A model generated the notes under the pieces. The model saw only the letters and a program-made list of their open reading frames with translations. It searched no databases and was not told where the DNA came from. This document shows, piece after piece, positions 10,695 through 20,995 of a stretch of 64,000 bases of DNA (position 1 is the first letter of the stretch; every line of letters starts with the position of its first letter). The position numbers were made by a program, and so were the translations under genes. The DNA is from Gnetum montanum (lineage: Eukaryota > Streptophyta > Gnetopsida > Gnetales > Gnetaceae), in assembly GCA_015680685.1 (NCBI GenBank), contig MNCI01038085.1, forward strand, positions 489,716 through 553,715, written 5' to 3'.

Positions 10695-11734
10695 TGATGA
10701 GACGCGATATGAACAAGCCATGATATCGCATCCCATGTGATATTGCATACGGAATATTGCGTTGTCCCCTACGATGTCGTGTACACGATATAGTGGTTCT
10801 CTGTCAAATGTATAAAGAAGAGGTGGCACTTCCCTTATTTTCCATCATGGTCTAGAAGTAGGGAAACTCTGACAGTTTGATCACTCCAAAGAGATTATTT
10901 TCCATGTGCCCACAGTAGGAGTCCTAGAGTGAACGGATCTTTATTCAAGCAACATTATACCAGAACAAAAGTTGTGTACGACAATAAAGACAAACTTGAT
11001 TGGATAAACCTTGCAGTGCATGGAATAGGATTTTATTTAATTGTTATTTATTGCTTTCCTACAATGCGATATGAGTACGACTTGATTACAAGCATCTAAG
11101 GATGTGTACGGTTACTCAAGGAATCGACTGCTCATTGCATGCAGTATTAGTATGACTTGATTACGAGCATATCGTGTGACTACCTGGTAACCCAATGGCA
11201 TATCTAGGATCTATGCTTGGTAATCCCAGTGGTAGTCATGCATGGTAGATGTGTACAGTTAGTTAAGGAATCGGCTGCTCATTAGACTTAGGCTAGATAG
11301 ATTCTCTCTACCCTTTCCTCCTAGTTAGGTGCTTTAGTACGACCACTTCAAGCACGTGCGTTACGTATGGTGATCCCAATAACGATTAGTGTTTGGTAGC
11401 CACAGTTGCATAGTTCAAGGTGTGTATGGTAAGTGGGAACGAATGTTGATGCTAGTTAATTTAGACATAGGACATTACTTAGAGTTAGTTACTTTTCTCA
11501 ACCCTTCACCTCATAGCATAGGAGATAAAATCAGAAAAGACCATAAAAATCATATACCTCGAACTTACTTAACCATACACCATGACAACAACAAGTAAGT
11601 CTAGGAAGACAATGAATGATTAACCCCAAGTGTTCCATGGGACATGTAGGCATTTAGTCTACATAGTTCAACAAGATCACGCGTGCTACACTAGTTTCAT
11701 ATGGTTGAGTGTACGGGTACCTCGCTGCTCATCA
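10695..11734 (+). repeat. Element A1 left LTR
   Basis: About 1040 bases, TGATGAG...CTGCTCATCA. Contains the U3 GATATC-type cluster (about 10705-10800), a TATAAA box (10811-10816), the poly(A) hairpin arms (10937-10945 and 10983-10990), and an extra module of about 230 bases (about 11060-11290) not present in A2. The module carries two diverged copies of a unit, 11071-11136 and 11149-11283, each ending in 'ctgctcatt'. The U5 end 'gagtgtacgggtacctcgct' matches all Athila-like LTRs here. Confidence 0.88.
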
Positions 11735-11735
11735 T

Positions 11736-11753
11736 CGGCACCGTTGCTAGGGA
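11736..11753 (+). promoter_or_regulatory. Element A1 tRNA-Asp primer-binding site
   Basis: CGGCACCGTTGCTAGGGA, one base after the LTR end. Plant tRNA-Asp ends so that its primer site is TGGCGCCGTTGCCGGGGA; the match is 14 of 18. Athila elements are known to use tRNA-Asp. Confidence 0.8.
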
Positions 11754-11877
11754 CTAAGTGTTTGTGCGCTGAATAGAACATAAGGGACATCTCTCACATC
11801 ATTGTGAGCCTTAACGAACCTTCAGCTTAATCAAGATAAAAATTATATAATGGTAAATTAGCACACCGGTTAAAAAT

Positions 11878-13737
11878 GTCTTCTTCTCATAAGAGCAACT
11901 CACTAGCTAAGGACCACACATGAGACAGTCGACAACATAAACATATAACCAAAATCAGTCAAGTCCTAAACAATATAAGATGACATATACTCATCTTGAT
12001 GAGTATATCCCTAATTTTACTTTTATTCTCCATTCAGACGAGCAGCTGCGGTGGAGAGATTTGCAAGGTAACATTGTGTTATCCTCAGATCAATTAATCT
12101 CTCGCATGCTTTTCTATGCCTTTGCACAGATAGGCATGACTGAATTATATGTTGAATACATTGCAGAAGATTTTGACATGAGGGATCCCATAGATGCCCA
12201 ATGTATGAGAGACTTAAGGTAGGAGAGTCAACATGCACTGTTGAAGGGCAAGGTCCTACATGTCCTTAGCGAAATAGAAGATGAGGAATCCCTTATCATG
12301 TGTTCTCTAACAAACGATGTTCCCCCTCCTAACGATGGTGAGGAGGTTGGGTATCTGAACCTATGATCAATGATACATATCCCTGGTTCTGATGCCCATG
12401 AACACCAGCTGCTCACAAAGGGAACAACCACTTATGCCTAGGACAGGCACTTAGATCATTACCATGATTGGGGTCGTAGCAGCGGAAGAGAAGGCAAGAA
12501 ACATCATCATGGCAATGGTTCCCCTTCTTCTTTCCATTCTTCACATCACTCACCCTCTCCTTCCACATCTGGGCATAGCCACCATGAACATAAAGGTGAG
12601 GATAAAGGTAACAAGGATGAGAGACCTTGACGGGAAAGTTGAGAGAGAGGACAAGGGCAAGGACATAGGGAGAGTAGGGAACAACGCAGACATCATAGGT
12701 TTCATGAAAGAGATGATCATGATGAGCCCCTACTCGGAACCCAAAGTATGCTTGACATAATGGAGGCAGTTAGGATTCCCACAAGGCATGTAAAAGATAG
12801 TGAGATCAAATGATTAGACATGAATAACATCCCACGATTTGAAGGGGGATACAATGCTGATCCGTAAAATCATTTATAGGCATTCCACGATGCCTGTGCC
12901 TTGCAGAATATGGAAAATGAGTGGCAAAAACTTAAGTTATTCCCAAGGATACTCACTAAGGAAGTAGAGAGCTGGTACTAGTCCTTAGAACCGGAAACCA
13001 TTAGGAGGTGGAGTACAATCCTAAAACTTCTCAACGAAAAGTATCAAACGTACTCCAAAGTGTCCAATTTGCATAATCATATCCAAGGTTGGAAGCAAGG
13101 TCATCATGCCAGCTTGGATGTTGCCATGGCCCAATACTACATATTGTTACATCACTACCTGGGCCATGGGTATGCTCAGCAGGGTCAACTTCGCCACATC
13201 GTGGATGGGCTAAGGCATGAAACTAGAAAAACCCTTGGGACTTACGCCCAAGGGAGACTCTCACAACTTAGAGTCCATGAAGTGCATAGATTGTTGGAGT
13301 AAGTAGGAAAAGAAGAAGGTGAGCTACACAAAATGGAAAGTGCAGAAGAGTACAACCACGATCCCTCCTTTTGAAAGAAAGAAGTGAAATTTTGTGATGA
13401 AGAGGATGAGTCACCACTCAAAGAGTTGCTGAACCGGAAAACCTTGCCGATCAAAAAATTAACAATAGAAATAGTGGCTAAGGTACATGACGTATGGAGT
13501 TCCTTAGACTCTCAAATTGAAATCGTTTTAAAAATTGTAGAAGAGTCTAAGGTAGAACAAAGTAGTGACAAGGGTAAGAAAAAGTGGAGAGATTTAGGCC
13601 TTGCACATAACAAGGGTAAGGGAAAATTTACTAACTCTAATGTGGTTGTAGATTCTGACATAGATGATGATGGTGGATGTGAGATTTGCTACTATGACCA
13701 TCCTAAGGGATGTTTCCCCATTATCTCATATCTATAG
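11878..13737 (+). pseudogene. Element A1 gag
   Basis: A single frame of about 620 codons interrupted by several stops, starting ATGTCTTCTTCTCAT as in the other copies. Order: N-terminal block THLDEYIPNFTFILHSDEQL, a Ser/His/Arg/Glu-rich linker (about 12440-12700), then the retrotransposon gag capsid region beginning with NIPRFEGGYNADP and including ETIRRWSTILKLLNEKYQTY and LRHIVDGLRHETRKTL. It ends with a compact zinc knuckle GCEICYYDHPKGC (13675-13713, spacing C-x2-C-x3-H-x3-C). Gag would form the particle and bind the RNA. Of the copies in the window, this is the only one keeping both Cys of the first pair. Confidence 0.85.
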
Positions 13738-14400
13738 GAATCTGGGGTGTATGCACTAAATCCAAGACTCAACTAATGGCAAACACCCTCAAGGTTACCT
13801 TATCCGCATGGTAACCCAAGGTAGTTCCACCAACCACTAACATATTATCTGAGTGGAACTTCCCCATAGCCCATCGGATAGCATCAGCAATGTAAATACC
13901 CATAGTCATGGGGGATGCCATTGTCGAAACATCAGTACCCTTACCGGTAGCCTGACCCTTATGGATATTAAGTGCAGCAGCTAATTTCTTCAAGTGACTC
14001 TATGAGTCACTCAACTCCCAACCATCACTACCAAGTTTGAGAGTACTTCAGAAGGACTCCTTCTCCTCTAGGAGACACTCCATACCCACACCATCCTCCT
14101 AATCCATCTGCACCTCTTCCACCACAAGTGGTTCCCGTAACACCTCCTGCTCCAACAATGCAAGGGGAACTTCCTCCTCAACCGTAGCAATGTCATGCTG
14201 TAAGAGCTGTAAATATTCAACCTGCTACTAGTTTTGACAACTGTAAAAAGAGAAGACCTTTCTTTAGAAACAAAATCCCTGACAAACTCTCACAACAACA
14301 AGCAGTTGAGGCCATGTACACTCCTGTACCATCTAACACTTCGGAGTACCCTTCTCTCCAAAATCAGAGCTTAACGCATATGGTTATGTTAATGCATACC
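13738..14400 (+). pseudogene. Element A1 Pro-rich gag-protease spacer
   Basis: Same frame as gag. After the knuckle comes a Gln/Pro-rich stretch (GDTPYPHHPPNPSAPLPP near 14070-14130), then a basic block KKRRPFFRNKIPDKLSQQQ (about 14245-14300). It corresponds to the spacer between gag and protease of element D and contains stops. No catalytic motif is present. Confidence 0.6.
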
Positions 14401-14988
14401 GTAACTGACTAGATCAAGGTAGGCCACCTTCCCAGGAAACTAACTGATCCTGGAAGTCCCTTAATCTATTTACAGATCACCGAAAATGAACCACATAGGG
14501 CTCTTCTTGACTCAGGTTCTAGAGTTAACTTAATTTTAAGAGAGATGTATCACGCCTGGAACCTGCCCCAACTTAACAAGAGCAACATTCAACTAGGGCT
14601 GGTGGACCAATCCATCACCATTCCCTTGGGATTGGTGGAGGACATCATCACCACTGTGTGTGGTTGGTCTTACCTAGCTAATTTTCTGATGATTGAAGTG
14701 AACAACAACGAAGGGAACTTCCCAATTATAATGGGAAGGGCATGGCTAAGTACAGTAGATGCATGCCTTAGGATCCACAATCTTTCCTTGGAAATTTCTA
14801 AGATCAACATTTGTGGAAAGATCAAGAAGAGGAAAGTTCCATGCATCACATACAGTGATTCATCGGGTGATGACATGGAGGAAATGTCTCCATGTAACAG
14901 GTGTACCCTTGAAACTTTGAAACAAAGATGCCTGTATGTAGCAATCACACAACCAGTAGTAGACACCCTGTGGTTGATAGCTACTTGA
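14401..14988 (+). pseudogene. Element A1 aspartic protease
   Basis: Retroviral-type protease in the same frame as gag. DPGSPLIYLQI leads to the active site ALLDSGSRVNLI (near 14500-14535), which keeps the Asp-Ser-Gly triad. Then follow GLVEDIITTVCGWSYLANFL and GNFPIIMGRAWLSTVDACL, the flap and second conserved block typical of Athila-like elements. The last 147 codons are uninterrupted. The frame ends at 14988 without entering RT. This is the only copy in the window with an intact catalytic triad; stops upstream would still prevent full-length gag-protease. Confidence 0.85.
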
Positions 14989-15200
14989 AGAAGCAGAAAA
15001 TATGCATGCAGCAAACTGAGGAAACCCATGCCCATAACGAAAGCATATATACATTAGAATATGATCATTGCCAACTTCCACCCCTTAATCTAAGATCATC
15101 AATTGGGAGAAGTTGGGAACTTCTTAGAAATTTAAATAGACACTCATTATTTTGGATCTCTCCCTTACAACTCAGTCATGGGGGAGATGGCCACCTATGA
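14989..15200 (+). other. Element A1 pol-deletion junction
   Basis: The first part (to about 15146, 'cttagaaatttaaat') aligns with the linker after the protease of element D (minus strand, about 49250-49120). From 'ctcattattttggatctc' (15153) it aligns with D sequence downstream of integrase (about 46270-46200). RT, RNase H and integrase, about 2.8 kb in D, are missing between. A2 has the same junction at about 27477-27492. Confidence 0.75.
15174..15184 (+). promoter_or_regulatory. Internal polypurine-like motif, first copy
   Basis: AGTCATGGGGG, identical to the core of the polypurine motif that stands directly before the 3' LTR in A2 and B. It is conserved in A2 (27518-27528); D has a one-base variant (CAGTCATGGAGGAG). 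A role as an extra plus-strand primer is inference. Confidence 0.45.
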
Positions 15201-15231
15201 TAATCATATGGATCCCTCGGTTCTTTTAATT

Positions 15232-15278
15232 TTTTGTTTTACAAATTTTTGTTTTACACATTTTTGTTTTACAAATTT
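15232..15278 (+). repeat. 15-bp tandem repeat in element A1
   Basis: About three copies of a unit like TTTTTGTTTTACACA. A longer array of six units is at the homologous place in A2 (27581-27669). The unit length is a multiple of three. Confidence 0.75.
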
Positions 15279-15330
15279 CTTTAGCTTTTCTTATTTTTTA
15301 TTTTACAACATCGTTATACTTTTTCCATTT

Positions 15331-15352
15331 TGTGTGTGTGTGTGTGTGTGTG
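15331..15352 (+). repeat. (TG)11 microsatellite
   Basis: Perfect TG dinucleotide run inside A1. A2 has a (TG)8 run at the homologous position (27719-27734), so the repeat belongs to the element family. Confidence 0.9.
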
Positions 15353-17096
15353 ATTCACCCTATAAGTTTGTCATCCAATAAGTGTTTAGACTGATGGTAT
15401 GAACTGCTTTCACATTGATTGCTAATGTTTGGTTTTTACATTTAAGTCACAATGTTGATACTAAGGTATGTTTCTTTTGGGGGGGGAAGAAATGAGACCA
15501 CTTCATCTATCCATCCACCAGTTTCTATGGTCTCTCTCGGCTTGGAAATGTATAGTCCCCTTCTAATAAGAACTTTAATGAATCAGTGACTGGGTATTTC
15601 TCAAACTAAGGAAGGACTCAAGGATTGCAAAGGGTGTGACTTTAAGGGAACTTGATGCTTTTGTGTTGGCTATTCTCTTGGGTTCTTGGATGTTTTCTTC
15701 TTGTGTTTGCTTACCATTTTGATGTTACCCAACTATCGAAAGCTGAGACAATAAAAATAAGAAGTCTTTGCATGGTGTGGTTCTCATGCATAAAAACACA
15801 AACACAAAAAAAAAAAACAGAGAAGAAAAAAAACTAAGTGAGAAATTCAAAGCACACCCCTTAGATGAAATCAAATTTGGGCTACAAGCACTGGTTATGG
15901 AACCAAAAGTGTTCTCTCTAACTAAGGCCCTTCTTGCTTCCCATTCTCTCATTTGTTTCGTTGGAATGGTGGTGGCTTTTTGGAGATACATCCTTGTTAT
16001 CCAAGTGGATAGTTTAGCCGAATGCATTGATGTGAAGTCACTGGAAGTGGTTGGTTTGAGGCTGGAGTTGGAATGAGATTTGCCAAGTCACATTAATCAT
16101 GAAGCACAAAAGGGGCTGTACACCACCTTGTTCTTGGGATTCTATTCCATTCTCTTCTTTCCATCCTTCTCTTCATTCTTCACCTCATTGCCGGTTTTAT
16201 CATTAGTATATATATTTTGGTTGATGCATTGTTTTCTTTTTGGTAAATTCTTATGGTTAAGACTTTAACTCTTGTTCCAAAGGATGTTCCTAGAGCCTAC
16301 GGACTCTTTGAATGTGGGTTTGTCAGGGCATTAAAGGGCATGAGCCTACTTTAGGGAGGACCCAGTGACATTCCTATTTGGAGCATTAGTTAAATTATTT
16401 TCCTTAACATTTTTCAATTAATTTTATTTTATTTTGTTTATTTCCATCCCGACATCCATTTTACTGATGTTTTTAGTTGTCCCTTTTTATCTATCTTTCT
16501 TACTCCTTTTCTTTCTCCATTCTAACACTACTGGAGGTTCACGATTAGTCATGGGGGTACGGGGCCCGATTTTTTCAATTTTCTCCTAGCCTCAAAAATT
16601 TTTATTTTCTTCCTAACCGCTACACCTTTGGTAGTCATCATTAATATATCCGCAGATCCCTATCAACCATACCACAACCTAGCCAATGAACTTTCACTGC
16701 AGCAAGGTATCAATTACATGATGATTCATTTACCTTTGCTAATATAAGATTGTGTTGTGTGTGCAGATGGCAATCATGCAACAACTGACCAGATCTGGAG
16801 GGAACAATTGGATTGGGACAACGCAGAAGCTATGCAAGAACCAAGATTGATGACACACTTATCAATAGAAAATGGAAAGTGCAATCTTGACATTGGTAGT
16901 AGCAACACTTCTTTTTCTCTCTCTTTCTTTCTCAGCTTCCAACAAAGGCCTGATGTCATTGTAATAAAGTGTTCACCCTTGTTGTCATGAACATCAATTT
17001 TGTCAAGTCTTGTAATAATGATCTGTTCACATGTCATCCCATTAGTTTCATTTCCCTCAATAATTCCATACCTTCCTAATATTATTGTAAGGAAAT
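15353..17096 (+). other. Element A1 long untranslated 3' region
   Basis: No sustained reading frame. The region is nevertheless conserved with A2 and in blocks with B, D and E: CTTTGCATGGTGTGGTTCTC (15766-15785), a block with AAAGCACACCCCTTAGA (about 15849-15865), 'gagcctacggactctttg' (about 16292-16309), and a second polypurine-like motif AGTCATGGGGGTA (16547-16559). It ends at 'ttattgtaaggaa' (about 17095), some 30 bases short of the terminal polypurine tract seen in A2. Confidence 0.65.
15766..15785 (+). other. Conserved noncoding block in A1
   Basis: CTTTGCATGGTGTGGTTCTC. The same 20 bases, with at most two differences, occur in A2 (28153-28172), B (31112-31131), D (complement of 45650-45669) and E (complement of 59335-59354), although flanking sequence has diverged. 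Confidence 0.7.
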
Positions 17097-18117
17097 GATG
17101 AGTGGCAAGGTACCCCTACACTCAACCATACAAAATAAGTGTAGCATGTGCAATCTGGTCGAACTCCATAGACTAAATGCCGACACGCCCCATGGAACAC
17201 TTGGGGTTAATCATTCATTGTCTTCCTAGACTTACTTGTTATTTTCACAGTGTATGGTTAGGTAAGTCCAAGGTATATGATTTTTATGATCTTTTATGGT
17301 TTTATCTCCTATGGTATGAGGTGAAGGGTTGAGAAAACTAACTAACTCTAACTAATGTTCTAAGTCTAAATTAACTAGCATCAGCATCCATTCCCACTTA
17401 CCATACACACCCTGAACTATGCAACTGTGGCTACCAAATGGTAATCGTTACTGGGATCACCACACGTAATGCACATGTTTGAAGTGGTTGTACTGAGGCA
17501 CCTAACTAGGAGGAAAGGATTGAGTGAATCTATCTAGCCTAAGTGTGATGAGCAGCCAATTCCTTGACTAACTATACACATCCGCCGTGCATGAATACCA
17601 CTGGGATTACCAAGCGTAGATCCTGGATATGCCACTAGGTTACCAAGTAGTCACACAAGATGCTCGTAATCAAGTCGTACTCATACCGCATGCGATGAGC
17701 AACCAATTCCTTGACTAACCGTACACATCCTTAGATGCTTGTAATCAAGTCGTACTCATACCACATTCTAGGAAAGCAATAAATAACAATTAAATAAAAT
17801 CCTATTCCATTCACTAAAAGGTTTATCCAATCAAGTTCATCTTTATTACCATACAAAACTTGTGTTTAGGTACAATGTTACTCGAATAAAGATCCATTTA
17901 CTCTAGGACTCCTACTGCGGGCACATGAAAAATAATCTATCTCTAGAGTGATCAAACTGCCAGAGTTTCCCTACTTTTAAACCAGGATGGGAAATAAGGG
18001 GAGTGCCACCTCTTATTTATAGATTTGGCAGCAGACTGCGATATTGGGTACATGACATCGCAGGGGACGACGTGATATCACGACGGCCGCGATATCGCAG
18101 CTTGTGCATATCGCATC
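17097..18117 (-). repeat. Element A1 right LTR, inverted
   Basis: Reverse-complement LTR: it starts TGATGAGTGGCAAGG (U5 end reversed) at 17097 and ends in the U3 GATATC-type cluster near 18115. It carries the same extra module as the left LTR (complement at about 17550-17760), which neither A2 nor D has, so it belongs to the A1 subfamily. The terminal U3 bases (CCATCA in reverse) are missing; 'gcatc' is shared by the LTR and the adjoining element C gag. Confidence 0.8.
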
Positions 18118-19170
18118 TATGATCTAACAAAGTTGTTCTTTTAAGAAAATCCATGACTTGGACATCTTTGTAGTAGATAATAATACTTTTCAAGGGATTC
18201 ATGATTCTCTTGATTTCATTCTTGGATTTTCTTTCTCAAGTTGGATAATTTAGAGTAGGTTTGATACTTTTTGTTAAAGAGTTCAGGCATCATGTATCAT
18301 CAATGGATTGAGTTTGGTTCCAAAAATTTGTACCAACTTTCATCTTCTTCTATTAGTATCCTAGGGAAGAGATTAATATTTTGCCAGTTTCAATATTTTA
18401 CAAGGTGTAACCATCATGGAAGGCTTATAAATGATCTTCTGGATCAGAATTGTAGCCTCCCTCAAATTTAAGAATGTTATTCATATCAAGCCATTCAATA
18501 AAACTTTGTTTTTGATTCTGTGGAGTATTCTTATTGCCTCCTTAATATGTATCATACTTGTAGTAGCCAATAAATATTTATCATCATTAGACATGTCATG
18601 ATTATAATATTTGTTTATATTTTCATAATTGTGATGATCTCATTTGTGTTCCCTTTGGTATCTTGTATCTTGTCATTGATTCTTATTTCTATCTTCATAT
18701 TGATCCCTTAGTGAAGCTCTATCTCTATACTTATATTAATATTCATCAAAACTATATGATGAAGATGAAGAGGAATATGGTAAACTACAGAATCATCATG
18801 GCTCATATATCTTCCCTTATGATCCCTTGGTTCATCTATTCTAGGTTTTTTGAAAGTCCTGGGCCTTGAGACCTTTCTTGTTCTAGAACATGTTCCATCC
18901 CCTCTAGAATTTTCTATGATAGCTGAACATGGTCTTTGAATGTGGTAATGGTTAGAATGAACATATGAAATCCTTTTTTACATTGGTTCAATTCAATTCT
19001 TTTTAATATAAATCCTATCATTGTCCATGTAAGTGTTTTCATTATGTAGTGAACTATTGATCCTATGTGAAGATGTCATGTGTATGTGATACTTAAAATA
19101 TTATTTTTTTCTAAAAGATAAATCATTAATTTTTTTATAATAAGCATTTATAATATAACTAATGTAGATT
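18118..19170 (-). pseudogene. Element C gag, N-terminal and capsid part
   Basis: Minus-strand translation gives EWLDMNNILKFEGGYNSDP, then LFNKKYQTYSKLSNLRKK, matching the capsid region of gag in D and A2. Order on the minus strand is 5' to 3' from the primer site at 19198 down to the A1 insertion near 18118. Several stops are present; the Ser/His-rich linker is only weakly preserved (about 18700-18900). Confidence 0.7.
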
Positions 19171-19180
19171 ACTAGCATTG

Positions 19181-19198
19181 TCTTTGATAATGGTGCCA
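19181..19198 (-). promoter_or_regulatory. Element C tRNA-Asp primer-binding site
   Basis: On the minus strand TGGCACCATTATCAAAGA, one base after the LTR end. It matches the tRNA-Asp primer site TGGCGCCGTTGCCGGGGA at 11 of 18 positions; most differences are C to T or G to A. Confidence 0.65.
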
Positions 19199-19199
19199 A

Positions 19200-20149
19200 T
19201 GATGAGCAACGAGAGTCCCCTAAACCCAACCATATAGATCATAAGCATTTATACATAATGGAGTTGAATTTTGTAGATGGGACTAGTGTGGTATCTAGAT
19301 CATTAAGAGCCAATCATAGGTCATTATCTTCTTGCTTAGACCAGTGATAGCTCTATTACATATATTTTAGTCCAAAGTGAGGCATATGATTATTGATGTT
19401 ATGCAACTATGACTAAGCTAGATGAAAACATGGAAATTAATTTTTAATTAATAAAAACAATAACAATAAGATAAATCCCAAGCCAACTAAGGATGATGAG
19501 TATCTATTTATAACTTACCATATATATCATGAACTCATGTATCCACTATTAGCATTACCAAACATTATGCTACTATGTGAACCAAGTAATAACACTATTG
19601 GGATTACGAATTGAATACATGTTTATGCACAAAATTGATCACACTCATTTCATTAATTGATTAATATGCATGAAAATGAAAATGTTATCTAAGTAGATTA
19701 AGTTACATTGAAATTAAATCTATTCTAAGTCAAAGTGTTACAATGAATATGAATCAATCTCAATCTTATTGTCATTCATGAAATGTATCCACATATAATG
19801 CCACTTAAATAACAAGTCACATAATTGACTCAAATCCACATTGCAAGCACTCATTATCTATTTGCTAAGATTATGGAAGAAAATTGTAGGATTTTGACTA
19901 TGCTATGGATGAAATAGTGTTAAATACATAACAATTAGTTGCATATTTATAGGTAAATATGGAGACTTCATATATACATTGATGCATCTCAGGCTTCATT
20001 GACACATATGCATTGACGAGATTATGTTGACATAACTATGACATAGCAAATGCGATGTAGTAGTTGATAGATATACATTGAAGAGAAGCCATCAATGTAG
20101 ATGTGATGTTGTAGCTAATTAATACATTTTAACAAATGGTGCTTCATCA
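19200..20149 (-). repeat. Element C 5' LTR
   Basis: 950 bases, bounded by TGATGAGCAACG on the left and GTGCTTCATCA on the right as read on the plus strand. It has the usual internal order in reverse. Its outer edge at 20149 touches the target site of element B. It is clearly diverged from the A1 and A2 LTRs. Confidence 0.75.
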
Positions 20150-20153
20150 CTAT
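20149..20153 (+). repeat. Element B target duplication, left
   Basis: ACTAT before the LTR start at 20154; the copy after the right LTR is ACTAC (33049-33053). A 4/5 match after decay supports the element boundaries. Confidence 0.6.
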
Positions 20154-20994
20154 TGATGAATCATTTTTGTGTACACCTAACATTGGGTATTCAGCGTTGA
20201 AGCCTAGGAAGTGATGTCAAACATCTGATGTCATGAGGTATACACTAGCTTATAAATATAGTGCTTGGGTGCATGGTTTGAGATTAGTTTCATTATTTTT
20301 GCATACTTTTTCATAGTCTTGTTAATAGAGTAGCCAAATTATTGTAGTTTTATTCTATAATCTTAGAGAGTAGTTAGTAAGTGCCCACAAAGTGGATCTG
20401 AGTCAATTATACAAAGTCTTATTCAAATGGCAATGTACCTAGACATATTCCATGAGTGGTAATAAGATTGAGATTGATTATTATTCATTGCAAAACTTTG
20501 ACCTAGATTAGATTTACTTTCCATGTAATTTACTTTTTATGTAGTTTGTTAATATTTGCATTTTCATGCATGTTAATTAATTAAGCACATAAGTATGATG
20601 GCTTTGAGCATGTGTATGACTCTTGGTAATCTTAGCAACACTTAATGTTTGGTAACCCAACAACATTATATGTGATTAGGATGTCCACGAGAATTTGGAT
20701 TGGATACTTATGTTAGGGTAGTTGATTATTAATTAGCAATTAAATTAGTTGAATTGATTATAAATTAAGTTTCAACTTATTGTTAATCATAAAATAACAA
20801 AAATCATATGCCTCACTATGGACTAAACCATATGTGACAAAGCTACCACTAGTCCAAGCGGGAAGATAACAAACTACAATTAAGGCATAGTGATCTAGAT
20901 GCCACAACTATTCCCATCCATGGAATTCAACCAAATCATGCATGAATGCTTGTGATTCGTATGGTTGGATGTAGGGGTACCTTGTTGCTCATCA
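20154..20994 (+). repeat. Element B 5' LTR
   Basis: 841 bases, TGATGAATC...GTTGCTCATCA. TATAAATA at 20251-20258; hairpin arms GTCTTATT (20416-20423) and AATAAGAT (20461-20468). Close partner of the LTR at 32178-33048. Confidence 0.88.
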
Positions 20995-20995
20995 T

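Larger units (their letters stand above)
10695..18117 (+). mobile_element. Element A1: pol-less Athila-like element with inverted right LTR
   Basis: A plus-strand 5' LTR (10695-11734), tRNA-Asp primer site, one gag-protease frame (11878-14988) and about 2 kb of untranslated 3' sequence are followed at 17097 by an LTR of the same subfamily in the opposite orientation. RT, RNase H and integrase are absent: the sequence jumps near 15146 from the post-protease linker to the segment that follows integrase in element D. The element lies inside the gag of element C. It could move only with enzymes from another element such as D. Confidence 0.8.
10290..20149 (-). mobile_element. Element C: Athila-like, minus strand, split by A1
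   Basis: Read on the minus strand: LTR 20149-19200, tRNA-Asp primer site 19198-19181, gag from about 19170 to 18118, then gag resumes at 10694 and runs to about 10290 on the far side of element A1. The gag halves align with successive parts of the gag of element D, which shows that A1 inserted into C. Downstream of gag C is lost; its left edge meets an unrelated LTR-like block. No protease or pol remains. Confidence 0.7.

Noticed and set aside
12464-12760. 98-codon plus-strand frame with Met/Ile/Lys-rich translation in A1
   Set aside because: Out of frame with A1 gag (which uses the frame of 11878 and 13060) and overlaps the Ser/His-rich linker; the same out-of-frame opening appears in A2 (24755-25108) and D.
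15652-16268. Several 60-100 codon frames in the 3' region of A1
   Set aside because: Frames are on both strands and not preserved in A2 although the DNA aligns; treated as noncoding.
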